Of a DNA stretch of 52,640 nucleotides, positions 7,288-16,031 are shown piece by piece; position 1 is the stretch's first letter, and every line of letters starts with the position of its first letter. A program made the translations under genes and the position numbers. The stretch is from the NCBI RefSeq assembly GCF_025144725.1, contig NZ_JALXKS010000017.1, positions 1 through 52,640 on the forward strand. The letters run 5' to 3'. The DNA is from Brevibacterium sp. p3-SID960 (GTDB lineage: Bacteria; Actinomycetota; Actinomycetes; Actinomycetales; Brevibacteriaceae). The notes beneath the pieces were generated by a model that searched no databases, was not told the DNA's origin, and saw only the letters and a list, made by a program, of their open reading frames with translations.

Positions 7288-8265
7288 GTGGATCGCAGCA
7301 TCGTCGTCGTGCTTCACCCGCAGCGAGCCGACTCGCGCGAAGCAGCCTTACGTGCGTGCCAGACGCTGCACTCCGATGGCATCCAGCCGGTCATGCTCGC
7401 CTCCGACTACGAGATGCTCCTCAGCCACATCGACAGCCTCGACACCCCCGTGCAGGTCTGCGACGACGACGCCATCGACACCCTCAAACGCGACTGCGAA
7501 CTCGTCATGGTCCTAGGCGGCGACGGCACGATCCTGCGGGCGGCCGAGAAGTTCCGCCACCTCAGCGTCCCGCTGCTCGGTGTCAACCTCGGCCATGTCG
7601 GATTCCTGGCCGAAAGCGAACGCGAGAACCTCGACGTCGCCGTCCACCGGGCCGTCAGCCGCGACTACGACGTCGACGAGCGCATGGCCCTCGACATCCG
7701 CGTCATCGCCGAGGGCCGGGTCATCCACCGCACCTGGGCGCTGAATGAGGTGACGATCGAAAAGAGCGGAGACACCCGCATGATCGACGTGATCCTAGGC
7801 GTCGACTCCCGGCCGGTGTCCTCCTTCGGCTGTGACGGCGTCATCCTCGCCACCCCCACCGGCTCAACCGCCTACGCCTTCTCCGCCGGCGGGCCGATCG
7901 TGTGGCCGGACGTCGAAGCGCTGCTCATGCTGCCGATCTCCGCCCACGCCCTATTCACCGAACCGCTCGTCGTCAGCCCCGACTCCCGCCTCGGCGTCGA
8001 ATTCCGGCCCTCCCAGCCAGGCATGCACGCCGGCCTGTGGTGCGACGGCCGCCACGAGATCGAACTGCCCGCCGGTGCCCGCATCGAAGCCCGCCGCTCG
8101 AAGACCCCGGTGGCCCTGGCGCGCCTGTCGACCCGCCGGTTCGCCGACCGGCTGGTCGCGAAGTTCCAGCTGCCGGTCACCGGATGGCGCGGGCCCAGCA
8201 ACACCGCTGACACGAACGCCGTGCCGGTCGTCAGCGCCGAGGAGCAGCAGCGAGGAGATCGATGA
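7288..8265 (+). CDS. nadK: NAD kinase
   Basis: Phosphorylates NAD+ to NADP+ in the cytoplasm. The signature GGDGT lies at residues 77-81, and the substrate-binding region ATPTGSTAYAFSAGGPIV follows near residue 190. At 325 residues it is slightly long, because a disordered tail follows the catalytic domain. The GTG start at 7288 has AGGAAGGGGAG upstream. The stop codon overlaps the recN start by ATGA, so NAD kinase and RecN are co-translated, as is usual in actinobacteria. Confidence 0.96.
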   Translation: MDRSIVVVLHPQRADSREAALRACQTLHSDGIQPVMLASDYEMLLSHIDSLDTPVQVCDDDAIDTLKRDCELVMVLGGDGTILRAAEKFRHLSVPLLGVNLGHVGFLAESERENLDVAVHRAVSRDYDVDERMALDIRVIAEGRVIHRTWALNEVTIEKSGDTRMIDVILGVDSRPVSSFGCDGVILATPTGSTAYAFSAGGPIVWPDVEALLMLPISAHALFTEPLVVSPDSRLGVEFRPSQPGMHAGLWCDGRHEIELPAGARIEARRSKTPVALARLSTRRFADRLVAKFQLPVTGWRGPSNTADTNAVPVVSAEEQQRGDR

Positions 8266-9971
8266 TCTCGAGTCTGCGCATCGAGAACCTCGGCGTCATC
8301 TCGGCAGCCGACATCGACCTCGGCGCCGGCCTGACCGTCGTGACCGGTGAGACCGGTGCCGGAAAGACGATGTTCGTCACCGCCCTCGACATGCTCACCG
8401 GCGCCCGCGCCGAACCCCGCGTCGTGCGGGCAGGGGCCGACAAAGCGATCGTCGAAGGCATCTTCGACTTAAGCGACCAGTCAGCTGAGGCACGAGACCA
8501 GCTCACCGCCCGCATCGACGAAGCCGGGGGAGAAGCCGACGAGGAGGCCATCCTCACCCGCAGCATCCCCGCCGAGGGACGCGCCCGCGCGACAGCCGGC
8601 GGCCGCACCGTCCCGCTGGCCGTGCTCAAGGACGTCGGCGACGCCCTTGTGTCGATGCATGGCCAGTCTGAGCAGATCACCCTGCGCTCGGCGGCCAAAC
8701 AGCGCGCCCTGCTCGACCGCTACGGCGGCACCGCGATCGCCGATGCGCTCACCAGCTACCAGCAGGCCTACCACCGCTGGCAGGAGCTTGAAGCCGAGGC
8801 TGCCCGGCTGCGTGAGACCGCCTCCGAACGCGCCGCCCGCATCGCCTATCTGACCGAGAGCCTCGAGACCATCGACGCGGTCCGCCCGGTCGAAGGCGAG
8901 GACGAGGAGCTCAAGGCGCTCGCCGCCCGCCTCGGCGCCGCCGAGGACCTCAAACAGGCCGTCGGCACCGCCCATGACGCACTGGCCGGCAGTGACTGGC
9001 AGGAGACCCACAACGCCCTCGACGCCGTCGAGCAGGCGATCGCCGAAGTCACCCGCGCCGCGCGCTCCGACGCCAGCCTGGAGACCCACGTCGAGGCGCT
9101 GACCGATGTGCGCATCCGGCTGACCGACACCGCCACCGAACTGTCGGCCTACGTCGCCTCCTTCACCGACCTCGAAGGCCAGTCCCTGGAGGACACCGAG
9201 GCCCGCCGGGCGGCCCTCGGCTCGCTGTCGGCCTTCGGCGCTGATGTCACCGAGGTGCTCGCCTTCGAAACGCAGGCCGGGGCTGAGCTGCTGGAGCTGC
9301 AGAACGCCGAGAGCTCCTCAGCCGGGATGGACGATGCGGTGGCAGCCGCCGCCGAGGCGGTCGCAGAGACCGGACAGCGGCTGCGTCAGCTGCGCGAACA
9401 GGCGGCTGCGGAGTTCGCCGCCGCCGTCTCCGCTGAGCTGTCAGCACTGTCGATGCCGCGGGCGAGGATCGTCTTCGACATCGCTGAGGCCGCCCCGCAC
9501 AGCCTCGGCACCGATGCGGTGGCGATGCTCTTCAGTGCCCACGACGCCGCCGCCCCCGGGGAGATCGGCAAGCTCGCCTCCGGCGGTGAGCTCTCCCGCG
9601 TGATGCTCGCCATCGAAGTCGTCAAAGCCGCCAAGGACACCTTCCCCACCTTCGTGTTCGACGAGGTCGACGCCGGCGTCGGCGGCAAAGCCGCCATCGA
9701 GATCGGCCGCCGGCTCGCCCGTCTGGCCGCCCACTCCCAGGTCATCGTCGTCACCCACCTCGCCCAGGTCGCCGCGTGGGCCGACACCCACATCACCGTC
9801 GTCAAGGACGATCAGACCGGCGGCGCCGTCTCCGGCGTCACCGCCCTCGACCGTGCCGGACGCGAAGAGGAGCTGGCCAGGATGCTCGGTGGGATGGCCG
9901 ATTCCGGATCAGCTCGCGCCCACGCCGTCGAACTCATGGACACCGCAGCCGAGGCGAAGGCGCAGTTCTGA
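8262..9971 (+). CDS. recN: DNA repair protein RecN
   Basis: SMC-like ATPase of 569 residues acting at DNA double-strand breaks. Walker A is GETGAGKT at residues 29-36, the ABC signature is LASGGELSRVMLAIE, and Walker B is FVFDEVDAGVGGKAA followed by VIVVTHLAQVAAW. The middle (about 150-370) is a heptad-rich coiled-coil region, as expected. The length is normal. Coupled by ATGA to nadK. No SOS box is evident at the junction, because the start lies inside the upstream gene. Confidence 0.96.
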   Translation: MISSLRIENLGVISAADIDLGAGLTVVTGETGAGKTMFVTALDMLTGARAEPRVVRAGADKAIVEGIFDLSDQSAEARDQLTARIDEAGGEADEEAILTRSIPAEGRARATAGGRTVPLAVLKDVGDALVSMHGQSEQITLRSAAKQRALLDRYGGTAIADALTSYQQAYHRWQELEAEAARLRETASERAARIAYLTESLETIDAVRPVEGEDEELKALAARLGAAEDLKQAVGTAHDALAGSDWQETHNALDAVEQAIAEVTRAARSDASLETHVEALTDVRIRLTDTATELSAYVASFTDLEGQSLEDTEARRAALGSLSAFGADVTEVLAFETQAGAELLELQNAESSSAGMDDAVAAAAEAVAETGQRLRQLREQAAAEFAAAVSAELSALSMPRARIVFDIAEAAPHSLGTDAVAMLFSAHDAAAPGEIGKLASGGELSRVMLAIEVVKAAKDTFPTFVFDEVDAGVGGKAAIEIGRRLARLAAHSQVIVVTHLAQVAAWADTHITVVKDDQTGGAVSGVTALDRAGREEELARMLGGMADSGSARAHAVELMDTAAEAKAQF

Positions 9972-9998
9972 TATGCCGCATGCGACAATGGCGGCACC

Positions 9999-11270
9999 AT
10001 GAAGATCCGCAAGAGCCGCGAGACCATCGAGACCGATCTGACGATCGGACCAGCTGTGACGCGCGTCGACCGCCGCACGAAGGATCTCACCAAACGACTC
10101 CAGCCCGGTGAGATCGCCGTCATCTGCCACTCGGACATCGACCGCGTCTCCGCTGAGGCTCTCGTCGAATGCCGCCCGGCGGCCGTCGTCAACACTGTCA
10201 AGTCGATCTCGGGACGCTACCCCAACCTCGGGCCCGGGATCATCGTCGACGCCGGCATCCCGCTCATCGACGAGGCCGGCGAAGAGCTCATGGACTCCAT
10301 CACCGAAGGTGAGGAGCTGCATCTGAGAGACGGCGTCCTCGAACGCAACGGCACGCCCCTGGGCGACGGACGCGTGCACACCCGGCTGAGCATCGAAGAG
10401 CAGATGAAAGACGCCGAGTCCGGGATGAACAAGGTGCTCGTCGACTTCGTCGAGAACACCATCGAGTACATCCGCAAAGACTCAGATCTGCTCTCGGAGG
10501 ACTTCGTCGTCCCTCACGTGCGCACGAGCTTCGCCGGTCGGCACGCGCTCATCGTCGTGCGCGGCTACCACTACAAAGAAGACCTCGCGATGCTGGGGAC
10601 CTACATCCGCGAGTATCGGCCGATCCTCATCGGCGTCGACGGGGGCGCCGATGCGATCCTCGAAGCCGGCCACTCACCGGACATGATCGTCGGCGACATG
10701 GACTCCGTCTCCGATGCCGCCCTGAGCTCCGGTGCCGAACTCGTCGTCCACGCCTACCGCGACGGCCGCGCACCCGGTGTCGAGCGTCTGCACGGCCTCG
10801 GTCTCGAATGCGTCATCTTCCCCGCCTCGGGCACCAGTGAGGACATCGCGATGCTGCTCGCCGATGACAAGGGCTCCCCGCTCATCGTCGCCGTCGGCAC
10901 CCACGACACGCTCATCGAGTTCCTCGACAAGGGCCGCCGCGGCATGGCCTCGACGTTCCTCACCCGGCTGCGCGTCGGCTCGAAGCTGCTCGACGCCAAG
11001 GGCGTGTCCCTGCTGTACCGGCAGCGGATCTCAAACTGGCAGCTGTCGATCCTCGCCCTGGCCGGACTGTTCGCACTGTTTGTCGCGATGTCGGCCACTC
11101 CGGCCGGACAGACGCTGCTCGGGCTCATCGGCGCCCAGTTCGACGGGCTCATCCAGTGGATCGAGAACCTGTTCTCACCGACTCCCACTCCTGAAGCGCT
11201 GGCTGTGCCGCCGCCCGAATCCCATCTGCCCGCCACCCACCTGCTCGACGAAGGGCCTCCTCTGACGTGA
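9999..11270 (+). CDS. steA: SteA-like cytokinetic-ring / cell-separation protein
   Basis: A 423-residue protein. The middle has a thiamin-pyrophosphokinase-like fold with the conserved GVDGGADAILEAGHSPDMIVGDMDSVSD stretch (residues about 211-240). One transmembrane helix follows near residue 345-370 (LSILALAGLFALFVAM), then a short Pro-rich external tail. In Corynebacterium, SteA works with SteB in the RipC-FtsEX cell-separation pathway. No Shine-Dalgarno sequence is visible. GACAAT lies 9 nt before the ATG, so a leaderless start is possible. The stop overlaps the steB start by GTGA. Confidence 0.9.
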   Translation: MKIRKSRETIETDLTIGPAVTRVDRRTKDLTKRLQPGEIAVICHSDIDRVSAEALVECRPAAVVNTVKSISGRYPNLGPGIIVDAGIPLIDEAGEELMDSITEGEELHLRDGVLERNGTPLGDGRVHTRLSIEEQMKDAESGMNKVLVDFVENTIEYIRKDSDLLSEDFVVPHVRTSFAGRHALIVVRGYHYKEDLAMLGTYIREYRPILIGVDGGADAILEAGHSPDMIVGDMDSVSDAALSSGAELVVHAYRDGRAPGVERLHGLGLECVIFPASGTSEDIAMLLADDKGSPLIVAVGTHDTLIEFLDKGRRGMASTFLTRLRVGSKLLDAKGVSLLYRQRISNWQLSILALAGLFALFVAMSATPAGQTLLGLIGAQFDGLIQWIENLFSPTPTPEALAVPPPESHLPATHLLDEGPPLT

Positions 11271-12271
11271 TCGACTTCCGCTACCACCTCGTGTCCCTCA
11301 TCTCGGTGTTCGTCGCCTTGGCAATCGGCATCGTGCTCGGCGCAGGACCGCTGAAGGAGCCGATCGGCGAATCCCTGCAGAGCCAGGTCGACTCACTGCG
11401 CTCCGACCGCGACGAACTGCGCACCGAGCTCGACCAGTCGAAGGCCGACGTCAGCGACCTCAACGAATTCATCGCCGCCACCGCCCCGGACCTTCTCAAG
11501 GACCGGCTGGCCGAGGTGCCGGTGACCCTCGTGCGCGCCGCCGACACGAACGCCGACGCCGTCAACGCAGTGCGCGACCGCCTGTCCGAGGCCGACGCCA
11601 CCGTCAACGACGGCGGCGAGCTCTCCGCCGACGCCTTCGACCCGAAGGGCGCTGAGGACCTGCTCGACACCCTGCGCTCGATCGACCCGAACCTGCCCGA
11701 TGACGATGCGAGCGCGCTCACCACGGCGCTGGCGGCAGCCGTCTCCGCCGGCGGTGCCGCCGAGGAAGCCGCCACCGCGGCCCCGGCCGGCGATGCGACC
11801 GAGGTCACCGCCGCCCCCGGGGACGGTGAGGGCACCCGGTATGACCAGAAGCAGTCCGAAGACGTGCTCCAGGCTTTCGGCGCCGCCGGCCGGCTCAACG
11901 GCGGCAGCTATGCCACCGCCGAGGTCATCGTCCTCATCGCCCCGCCGGTTCCCGAGGCACAGCCAGGCCAGGGCGATGCCGGAGCCACCGACGCGCCGCG
12001 CCCGGAAGCCAACGCCTACTCAGCCTTCGCCGCCGACCTCGATAGAGCCACTCCGACCGTGGTCGCCAGCACGACCGCCGGCGCTGAGAGCGGCCTGGTC
12101 GGCTACGTGCGCGAGAACGACACTGGCGTCTCCAGTGTCGACAGCATCGAGCTCGGTGCTGGACCGGTCATCACCGCACTCACCGTCGCCGCCCTGCACG
12201 ACGACACGTCCGAAGGCCACTACGGCTTCGCCGCCAACGCCGACGCCCTCATGCCAGGAGCTGAGAAATGA
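11267..12271 (+). CDS. steB: SteB / MctB-family membrane protein ('copper transporter' family)
   Basis: A 334-residue protein beginning with the family hallmark MIDFRYHLVSLISVFVALA, a cytoplasmic tip and one transmembrane helix. A coiled coil follows (residues about 35-75) and then a large external domain. An Ala/Gly-rich insertion at about 150-190 is low complexity. Homologues are annotated as copper transporter MctB in mycobacteria and as SteB, partner of SteA, in corynebacteria. The direct overlap with steA favours the cell-separation role here. GTG start within the GTGA overlap; the stop also overlaps the next gene by ATGA. Confidence 0.88.
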   Translation: MIDFRYHLVSLISVFVALAIGIVLGAGPLKEPIGESLQSQVDSLRSDRDELRTELDQSKADVSDLNEFIAATAPDLLKDRLAEVPVTLVRAADTNADAVNAVRDRLSEADATVNDGGELSADAFDPKGAEDLLDTLRSIDPNLPDDDASALTTALAAAVSAGGAAEEAATAAPAGDATEVTAAPGDGEGTRYDQKQSEDVLQAFGAAGRLNGGSYATAEVIVLIAPPVPEAQPGQGDAGATDAPRPEANAYSAFAADLDRATPTVVASTTAGAESGLVGYVRENDTGVSSVDSIELGAGPVITALTVAALHDDTSEGHYGFAANADALMPGAEK

Positions 12272-13113
12272 TCCGCACGCTCGTCACCGCCTCCGTCGCC
12301 GCCGTCGCAGGCTACGCCGCCACCCGCGGCGTCAGCGCCGCCCGCAGCCGGTTCGGCTTCAACAATCGCCTCGACCGCACCAACCACGCCGGAGAGACCG
12401 TCTCGCTCATCGAAGGTCCGGCCGCTGCCGCCGGCGCCACCACCGTCGCGATCTTCGCCGACCCGCTGCCGCATCGTCTGGCCGCCACCCTGGCCACCAC
12501 CGCGGCCGGCGTGCTCGGCGCCGTCGACGACTTCGCCGAATCCGGCAGCGAGAAGGGACTGCGCGGACACCTGAGCGCCCTGACCCGCGGCGAGGTCACC
12601 ACCGGCGGCCTCAAAGTCCTCGGCATCTCCGCCTCCTCGGTCGTCGCCGCGCTCATCGGCCGGGACGCCGACGAGCTGTTCGGCTCCCAGCTCGCAGGCA
12701 GCCTCGCCGATGCGGTGCTGGCAGGCGGCGTCATCGCCGGCACCGCCAACCTCATCAACCTCCTCGACCTGCGCCCGGCCCGGGCGCTCAAGGCCAGCGC
12801 CCTGCTCGCCGGCATCGGCCTGCTCAGCGGCCGCGGGTCCGCCCTCGTGCTCAGCGGCGGCAGCCTCGGCGTCATCGCTGCAGCCTTCGCCGATGACGCA
12901 GCCGGGCTCACGATGCTCGGCGACACCGGCGCCAATGCCCTCGGCAGCCTGCTCGGCACCGCAGCCGCACTCGATGCCTCCCGCACCGAACTCGCCCTCA
13001 GCCTCGCCCTGCTGGCCGGCCTGACCCTGGCCAGCGAGAAGGTCTCCTTCACCGAGGTCATCGAAAGCACCCCGGGACTGCGCGAGCTCGACGCCTGGGC
13101 ACGAGTGCGCTGA
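12268..13113 (+). CDS. PNPT-like (MraY/WecA-superfamily) membrane protein
   Basis: A 281-residue, mostly hydrophobic protein with about six to eight membrane segments. Several features recall polyprenyl-phosphate N-acetylhexosamine-1-phosphate transferases: RTNHAGETVSLIEGP near residue 36 (like the RxNHRGxxVxxxGG motif), GAVDDFAESGSEKGLRGHL (an Asp-Asp pair followed by KGLxGH), NLINLLDLRP, and MLGDTGANALGSLLG (like GDxGS). It is shorter than MraY or WecA (around 320-360 aa) and the NxxDGxDG motif is altered to NLLDLRP, so activity is uncertain. It overlaps steB (ATGA) and the murJ-like gene (1 bp). A role in starting a lipid-linked saccharide flipped by the next protein is inference. Confidence 0.75.
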   Translation: MIRTLVTASVAAVAGYAATRGVSAARSRFGFNNRLDRTNHAGETVSLIEGPAAAAGATTVAIFADPLPHRLAATLATTAAGVLGAVDDFAESGSEKGLRGHLSALTRGEVTTGGLKVLGISASSVVAALIGRDADELFGSQLAGSLADAVLAGGVIAGTANLINLLDLRPARALKASALLAGIGLLSGRGSALVLSGGSLGVIAAAFADDAAGLTMLGDTGANALGSLLGTAAALDASRTELALSLALLAGLTLASEKVSFTEVIESTPGLRELDAWARVR

Positions 13114-14741
13114 TGCCCCGCTGGCTGCGGGCCACGGCCGGGGCGGCACTGGCCGTCTCCGTCATCACCCTGCTGACTCGGATCATCGGGTTCGTCCGCT
13201 GGCTCGTCTTCTCACCGACCGTCGGCGCCGGCGTCGTCGGCACCGCCTACCAGGCCGCGAACCAGGTCCCGAACATCCTCTACGAGGTCGTTGCCGGAGG
13301 CGCGCTGGCCGGAGCGGTTGTGCCGCTGCTGGCCGCCCCGATTGCCCGGGCCGACCGCGCACAGGTCAACCGGATCGCCTCAGCCCTGCTGACCTGGTCA
13401 TTGGCGCTGACCCTGCCATTGGCCGTCCTCGTGGCCGTCTTTCACCAGCCGCTGGCCGCAGCCCTCATCTCCGGCGGTGCTGATGCCAGCCCGGCCGCGG
13501 CCCACTACGCCGGGCAGTTCCTCCTCATCTTCGCCGCCCAGCTGCCGCTCTACGCAGTCGGGGCGGTGCTCACCGGCGTGCTGCAGGCCCACCGGAAGTT
13601 CCTATGGCCGGCGTTCATGCCGCTGTTCTCCAGCCTCGTCGTCATCGGCACCTACCTTGCCTACGGCGCCGTGCCCACTGACCCGAACCACGCTGCCGCC
13701 GGGCCCCTGGCCCTGCTCGCCTGGGGCACCACGGCCGGAGTCGTCGCCCTGGCCCTGCCGCTGTGGCTGCCGACCGCTGCGGCCGGGGTGCGGCTGCGGC
13801 CGACCTTCACCTTCCCCGACGGCGTGGCCCGCCGCGCCGTGCGCCTGGGCGCCGCCGGCATGACCGCACTCATCGCCCAGCAGATCGCGATCCTCTCGGT
13901 CCTCACCGTCTCCAACCGCACCGGCGGCACCGGCGTGTTCGTGCTGTTCAACTACATCCAGGCCGTGTACATGCTCCCGTACGCAGTGCTCGCCGTGCCG
14001 ATCGCCACCGTCGTGTTCCCGCGCCTGTCCCGGCAGGTCGCCGAGGCCGGCGCCGAGGTGCCGCGCACCGTGGCGACGACAACCTCCGCGATCCTCATCG
14101 CCGGCGGCCTGGGAGCCGCGATCCTCGTGGCCGCAGCCGTGCCGCTGCAGCAGTTCTTCACCGCCTTCGACGCCGCCTCCGGTTCCGAGGCGGTGCCCTT
14201 CGCTGCGATGTCGACCGCCATCCTCGTGATGGCACTCGCCGTGCCCGGCTGGTGCATGATCGCCTGGGCGATGCGCATGTACGCCGCCCTCGAATCCGCC
14301 CGCTATGCCGCCATCGGCACCACCACCGGATGGATATCCGTCATCGCCACCGTGCTCAGCGGAGCCGCCGTCATCACCACCACCGACCCCAGCCACCGCG
14401 CTGCGGCCACCCTCATCCTCGTCTGCCTCGGACATGCCATCGGCATGACGGTCGCTGCCGTGCTCCACCTGTCCTTCCTGCGCCGGGCCGTCGGGCCCGA
14501 GGCGCTGCAGGGGATGACGCGCAACCTGTCGCTCACCGTGCTCACCTCCCTTGCCGCAGCGGTCGCCGGCTACGGCAGCGCCCAGCTCATGCTCGCCCTG
14601 GCAGGAAGCTGGCCGCCGGCAGGCGGAGCAGTCGTCTCCGGTCTCATCGCAGGGGTTGTCGCGGTCGCCGTCATGGCCGGACTCACCTTCGCGCTCAACC
14701 GCCGGCTCATCACCTCGATGCGCCAGCTGGCCAGCCGCTGA
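13113..14741 (+). CDS. murJ: MurJ/MviN-family lipid flippase
   Basis: A 542-residue integral membrane protein with about 14 transmembrane helices. The N-terminal family signature is LLTRIIGFVRWLVF followed by AYQAANQVPNILYEVVAGGALAGAVVPLL. MurJ flips lipid II across the membrane. Unlike the long mycobacterial MviN it has no pseudokinase or carbohydrate-binding tail. The start at 13113 overlaps the PNPT-like stop by one base (TGATG). Its neighbours, a PNPT-like protein and glycosyltransferases, leave open whether the cargo is lipid II or another lipid-linked glycan. Confidence 0.9.
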   Translation: MPRWLRATAGAALAVSVITLLTRIIGFVRWLVFSPTVGAGVVGTAYQAANQVPNILYEVVAGGALAGAVVPLLAAPIARADRAQVNRIASALLTWSLALTLPLAVLVAVFHQPLAAALISGGADASPAAAHYAGQFLLIFAAQLPLYAVGAVLTGVLQAHRKFLWPAFMPLFSSLVVIGTYLAYGAVPTDPNHAAAGPLALLAWGTTAGVVALALPLWLPTAAAGVRLRPTFTFPDGVARRAVRLGAAGMTALIAQQIAILSVLTVSNRTGGTGVFVLFNYIQAVYMLPYAVLAVPIATVVFPRLSRQVAEAGAEVPRTVATTTSAILIAGGLGAAILVAAAVPLQQFFTAFDAASGSEAVPFAAMSTAILVMALAVPGWCMIAWAMRMYAALESARYAAIGTTTGWISVIATVLSGAAVITTTDPSHRAAATLILVCLGHAIGMTVAAVLHLSFLRRAVGPEALQGMTRNLSLTVLTSLAAAVAGYGSAQLMLALAGSWPPAGGAVVSGLIAGVVAVAVMAGLTFALNRRLITSMRQLASR

Positions 14742-14773
14742 TCCGACCGGCCAGCAGAGCCCTGCGGATTCGC

Positions 14774-14779
14774 TAGACT
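14774..14779 (+). promoter_or_regulatory. Candidate -10 TAGACT of the GT4 glycosyltransferase gene
   Basis: TAGACT lies in the 93-bp gap after the murJ-like gene, 55 nt before the chosen ATG. It repeats the hexamer seen before other genes of the window. No convincing -35 box. Confidence 0.3.
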
Positions 14780-14834
14780 GGCTGAAGCGGTGCCGAGAGG
14801 CGCCGGTGAGCGATCGACTGAGAGGACATCGTCC

Positions 14835-15971
14835 ATGCGCAGCCTGCGGATTCTGTTGGTCTTAGCCACCTCCACCGGGGGAGTGGGAACCCACGTCGCC
14901 TCCCTGGCCCGGGAGTTCGCGCAGGCAGGCCACACCGTCGGCGTCATCGGGCCATCGGCCACCAATGAGCAGTTCGGCTTCGACGCCCTCGGCCAGGTGG
15001 TCTTCGCACCCCTCGAACTCGGCACCAGCCTCAGCGTCAAAGACACCGCCTCGATCAACCGGCTGCGCAAGCTCATCGCCACCTTCGACGCCGACATCGT
15101 CCACGCCCACGGCTTCCGCGCCGGCTTCACCACACTCATGGCCACCAACCGGCTCTCGAAGCGCAATCGCCCCCACACCGTCGTCTCCTGGCACAACCAG
15201 GCGATGGGCAGCGGCATCCGGGAACTGGCCGAGAAGGCCGTGCAGATGTACGTCGCCCGCGGTGCCGACCTGACGATCGGAGCCAGCTCCGACCTCGTCG
15301 TCCGAGCCCGCGATCACGGTGCCCGCAACGCTGTCTTCGCCCCAGCCGCAGCACCTGACCCGCAGTTCGCCGAAGACGTCAACAACCGGTTGCTGCGCTC
15401 CAGACTGCTGCGTGAACTGGCCCTGCCGCGCGAGACCGTCCTCATGCTCGCCGTCGGCCGGATCGCCCCGCAGAAGAACTACGGTCTGCTCTTCGACGCA
15501 CTGGCCCGGCTCGATGACGACCGGGTGCACCTGCTCATCGCCGGGGCCGCCGATGAGGACGAGCTGCGGGTGCTGCGCAAGCGCGTGATCGCCGAGCAGC
15601 TGCCGGTGCACTTCCTCGGTCAGCGCGATGATGTCACCACGCTGAACCAGGCCGCTGACATCTTCGTCCTCTCCAGCCTGTGGGAGGCCCGCGCACTCGT
15701 GCTGCAGGAGGCGATGATGGCCGGCAAGGCGATCATCGCCACCGCCACCGGCGGCACCCCCGAACTGCTCGGCGATGCAGGCCTGCTCGTCACCCCCGGG
15801 GACGCCGAGGCGATGGCCGAGGGCATCAGGATGCTCGCTGCAGAAGAGCAGATGCGCGCCGAGCTCGGCCGCCGCGCAGCCCACAAGGCACTCGACCTGC
15901 CGCGCGAACCCGAAGTCGCCCGCACGGTCCTCCGCCATTACACCTCTCTGCTCGATGCCGGCGGCCGTTGA
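14835..15971 (+). CDS. GT4-type glycosyltransferase
   Basis: GT-B fold glycosyltransferase of 378 residues. The N-terminus MRSLRILLVLATSTGGVGTHVASLA carries the acceptor-side Gly-rich loop, and DIVHAHGFRAG is the usual HAHG motif. The C-terminal donor domain has VGRIAPQKNYGLLFDAL and the retaining EX7E motif in LWEARALVLQEAMMAGKAII. Both parts are intact, so this looks active. The start at 14835 has GAGAGGA upstream; the open frame from 14790 would place the start inside the leader. The donor and acceptor are unknown. It follows the PNPT-like and MurJ-like genes and precedes a second, degenerate glycosyltransferase. Confidence 0.9.
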   Translation: MRSLRILLVLATSTGGVGTHVASLAREFAQAGHTVGVIGPSATNEQFGFDALGQVVFAPLELGTSLSVKDTASINRLRKLIATFDADIVHAHGFRAGFTTLMATNRLSKRNRPHTVVSWHNQAMGSGIRELAEKAVQMYVARGADLTIGASSDLVVRARDHGARNAVFAPAAAPDPQFAEDVNNRLLRSRLLRELALPRETVLMLAVGRIAPQKNYGLLFDALARLDDDRVHLLIAGAADEDELRVLRKRVIAEQLPVHFLGQRDDVTTLNQAADIFVLSSLWEARALVLQEAMMAGKAIIATATGGTPELLGDAGLLVTPGDAEAMAEGIRMLAAEEQMRAELGRRAAHKALDLPREPEVARTVLRHYTSLLDAGGR

Positions 15972-16031
15972 AACATCGCTAGGCTAGAGACAGACGCAAC
16001 CCACCCGCGACCAGCAGAAAGAGCGACAGCC

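Noticed and set aside
12220..13149. 309-codon minus-strand ORF opposite the PNPT-like gene
   Set aside because: Composition is Gly/Ala/Asp-rich shadow sequence; the plus strand has overlapping starts and membrane motifs.
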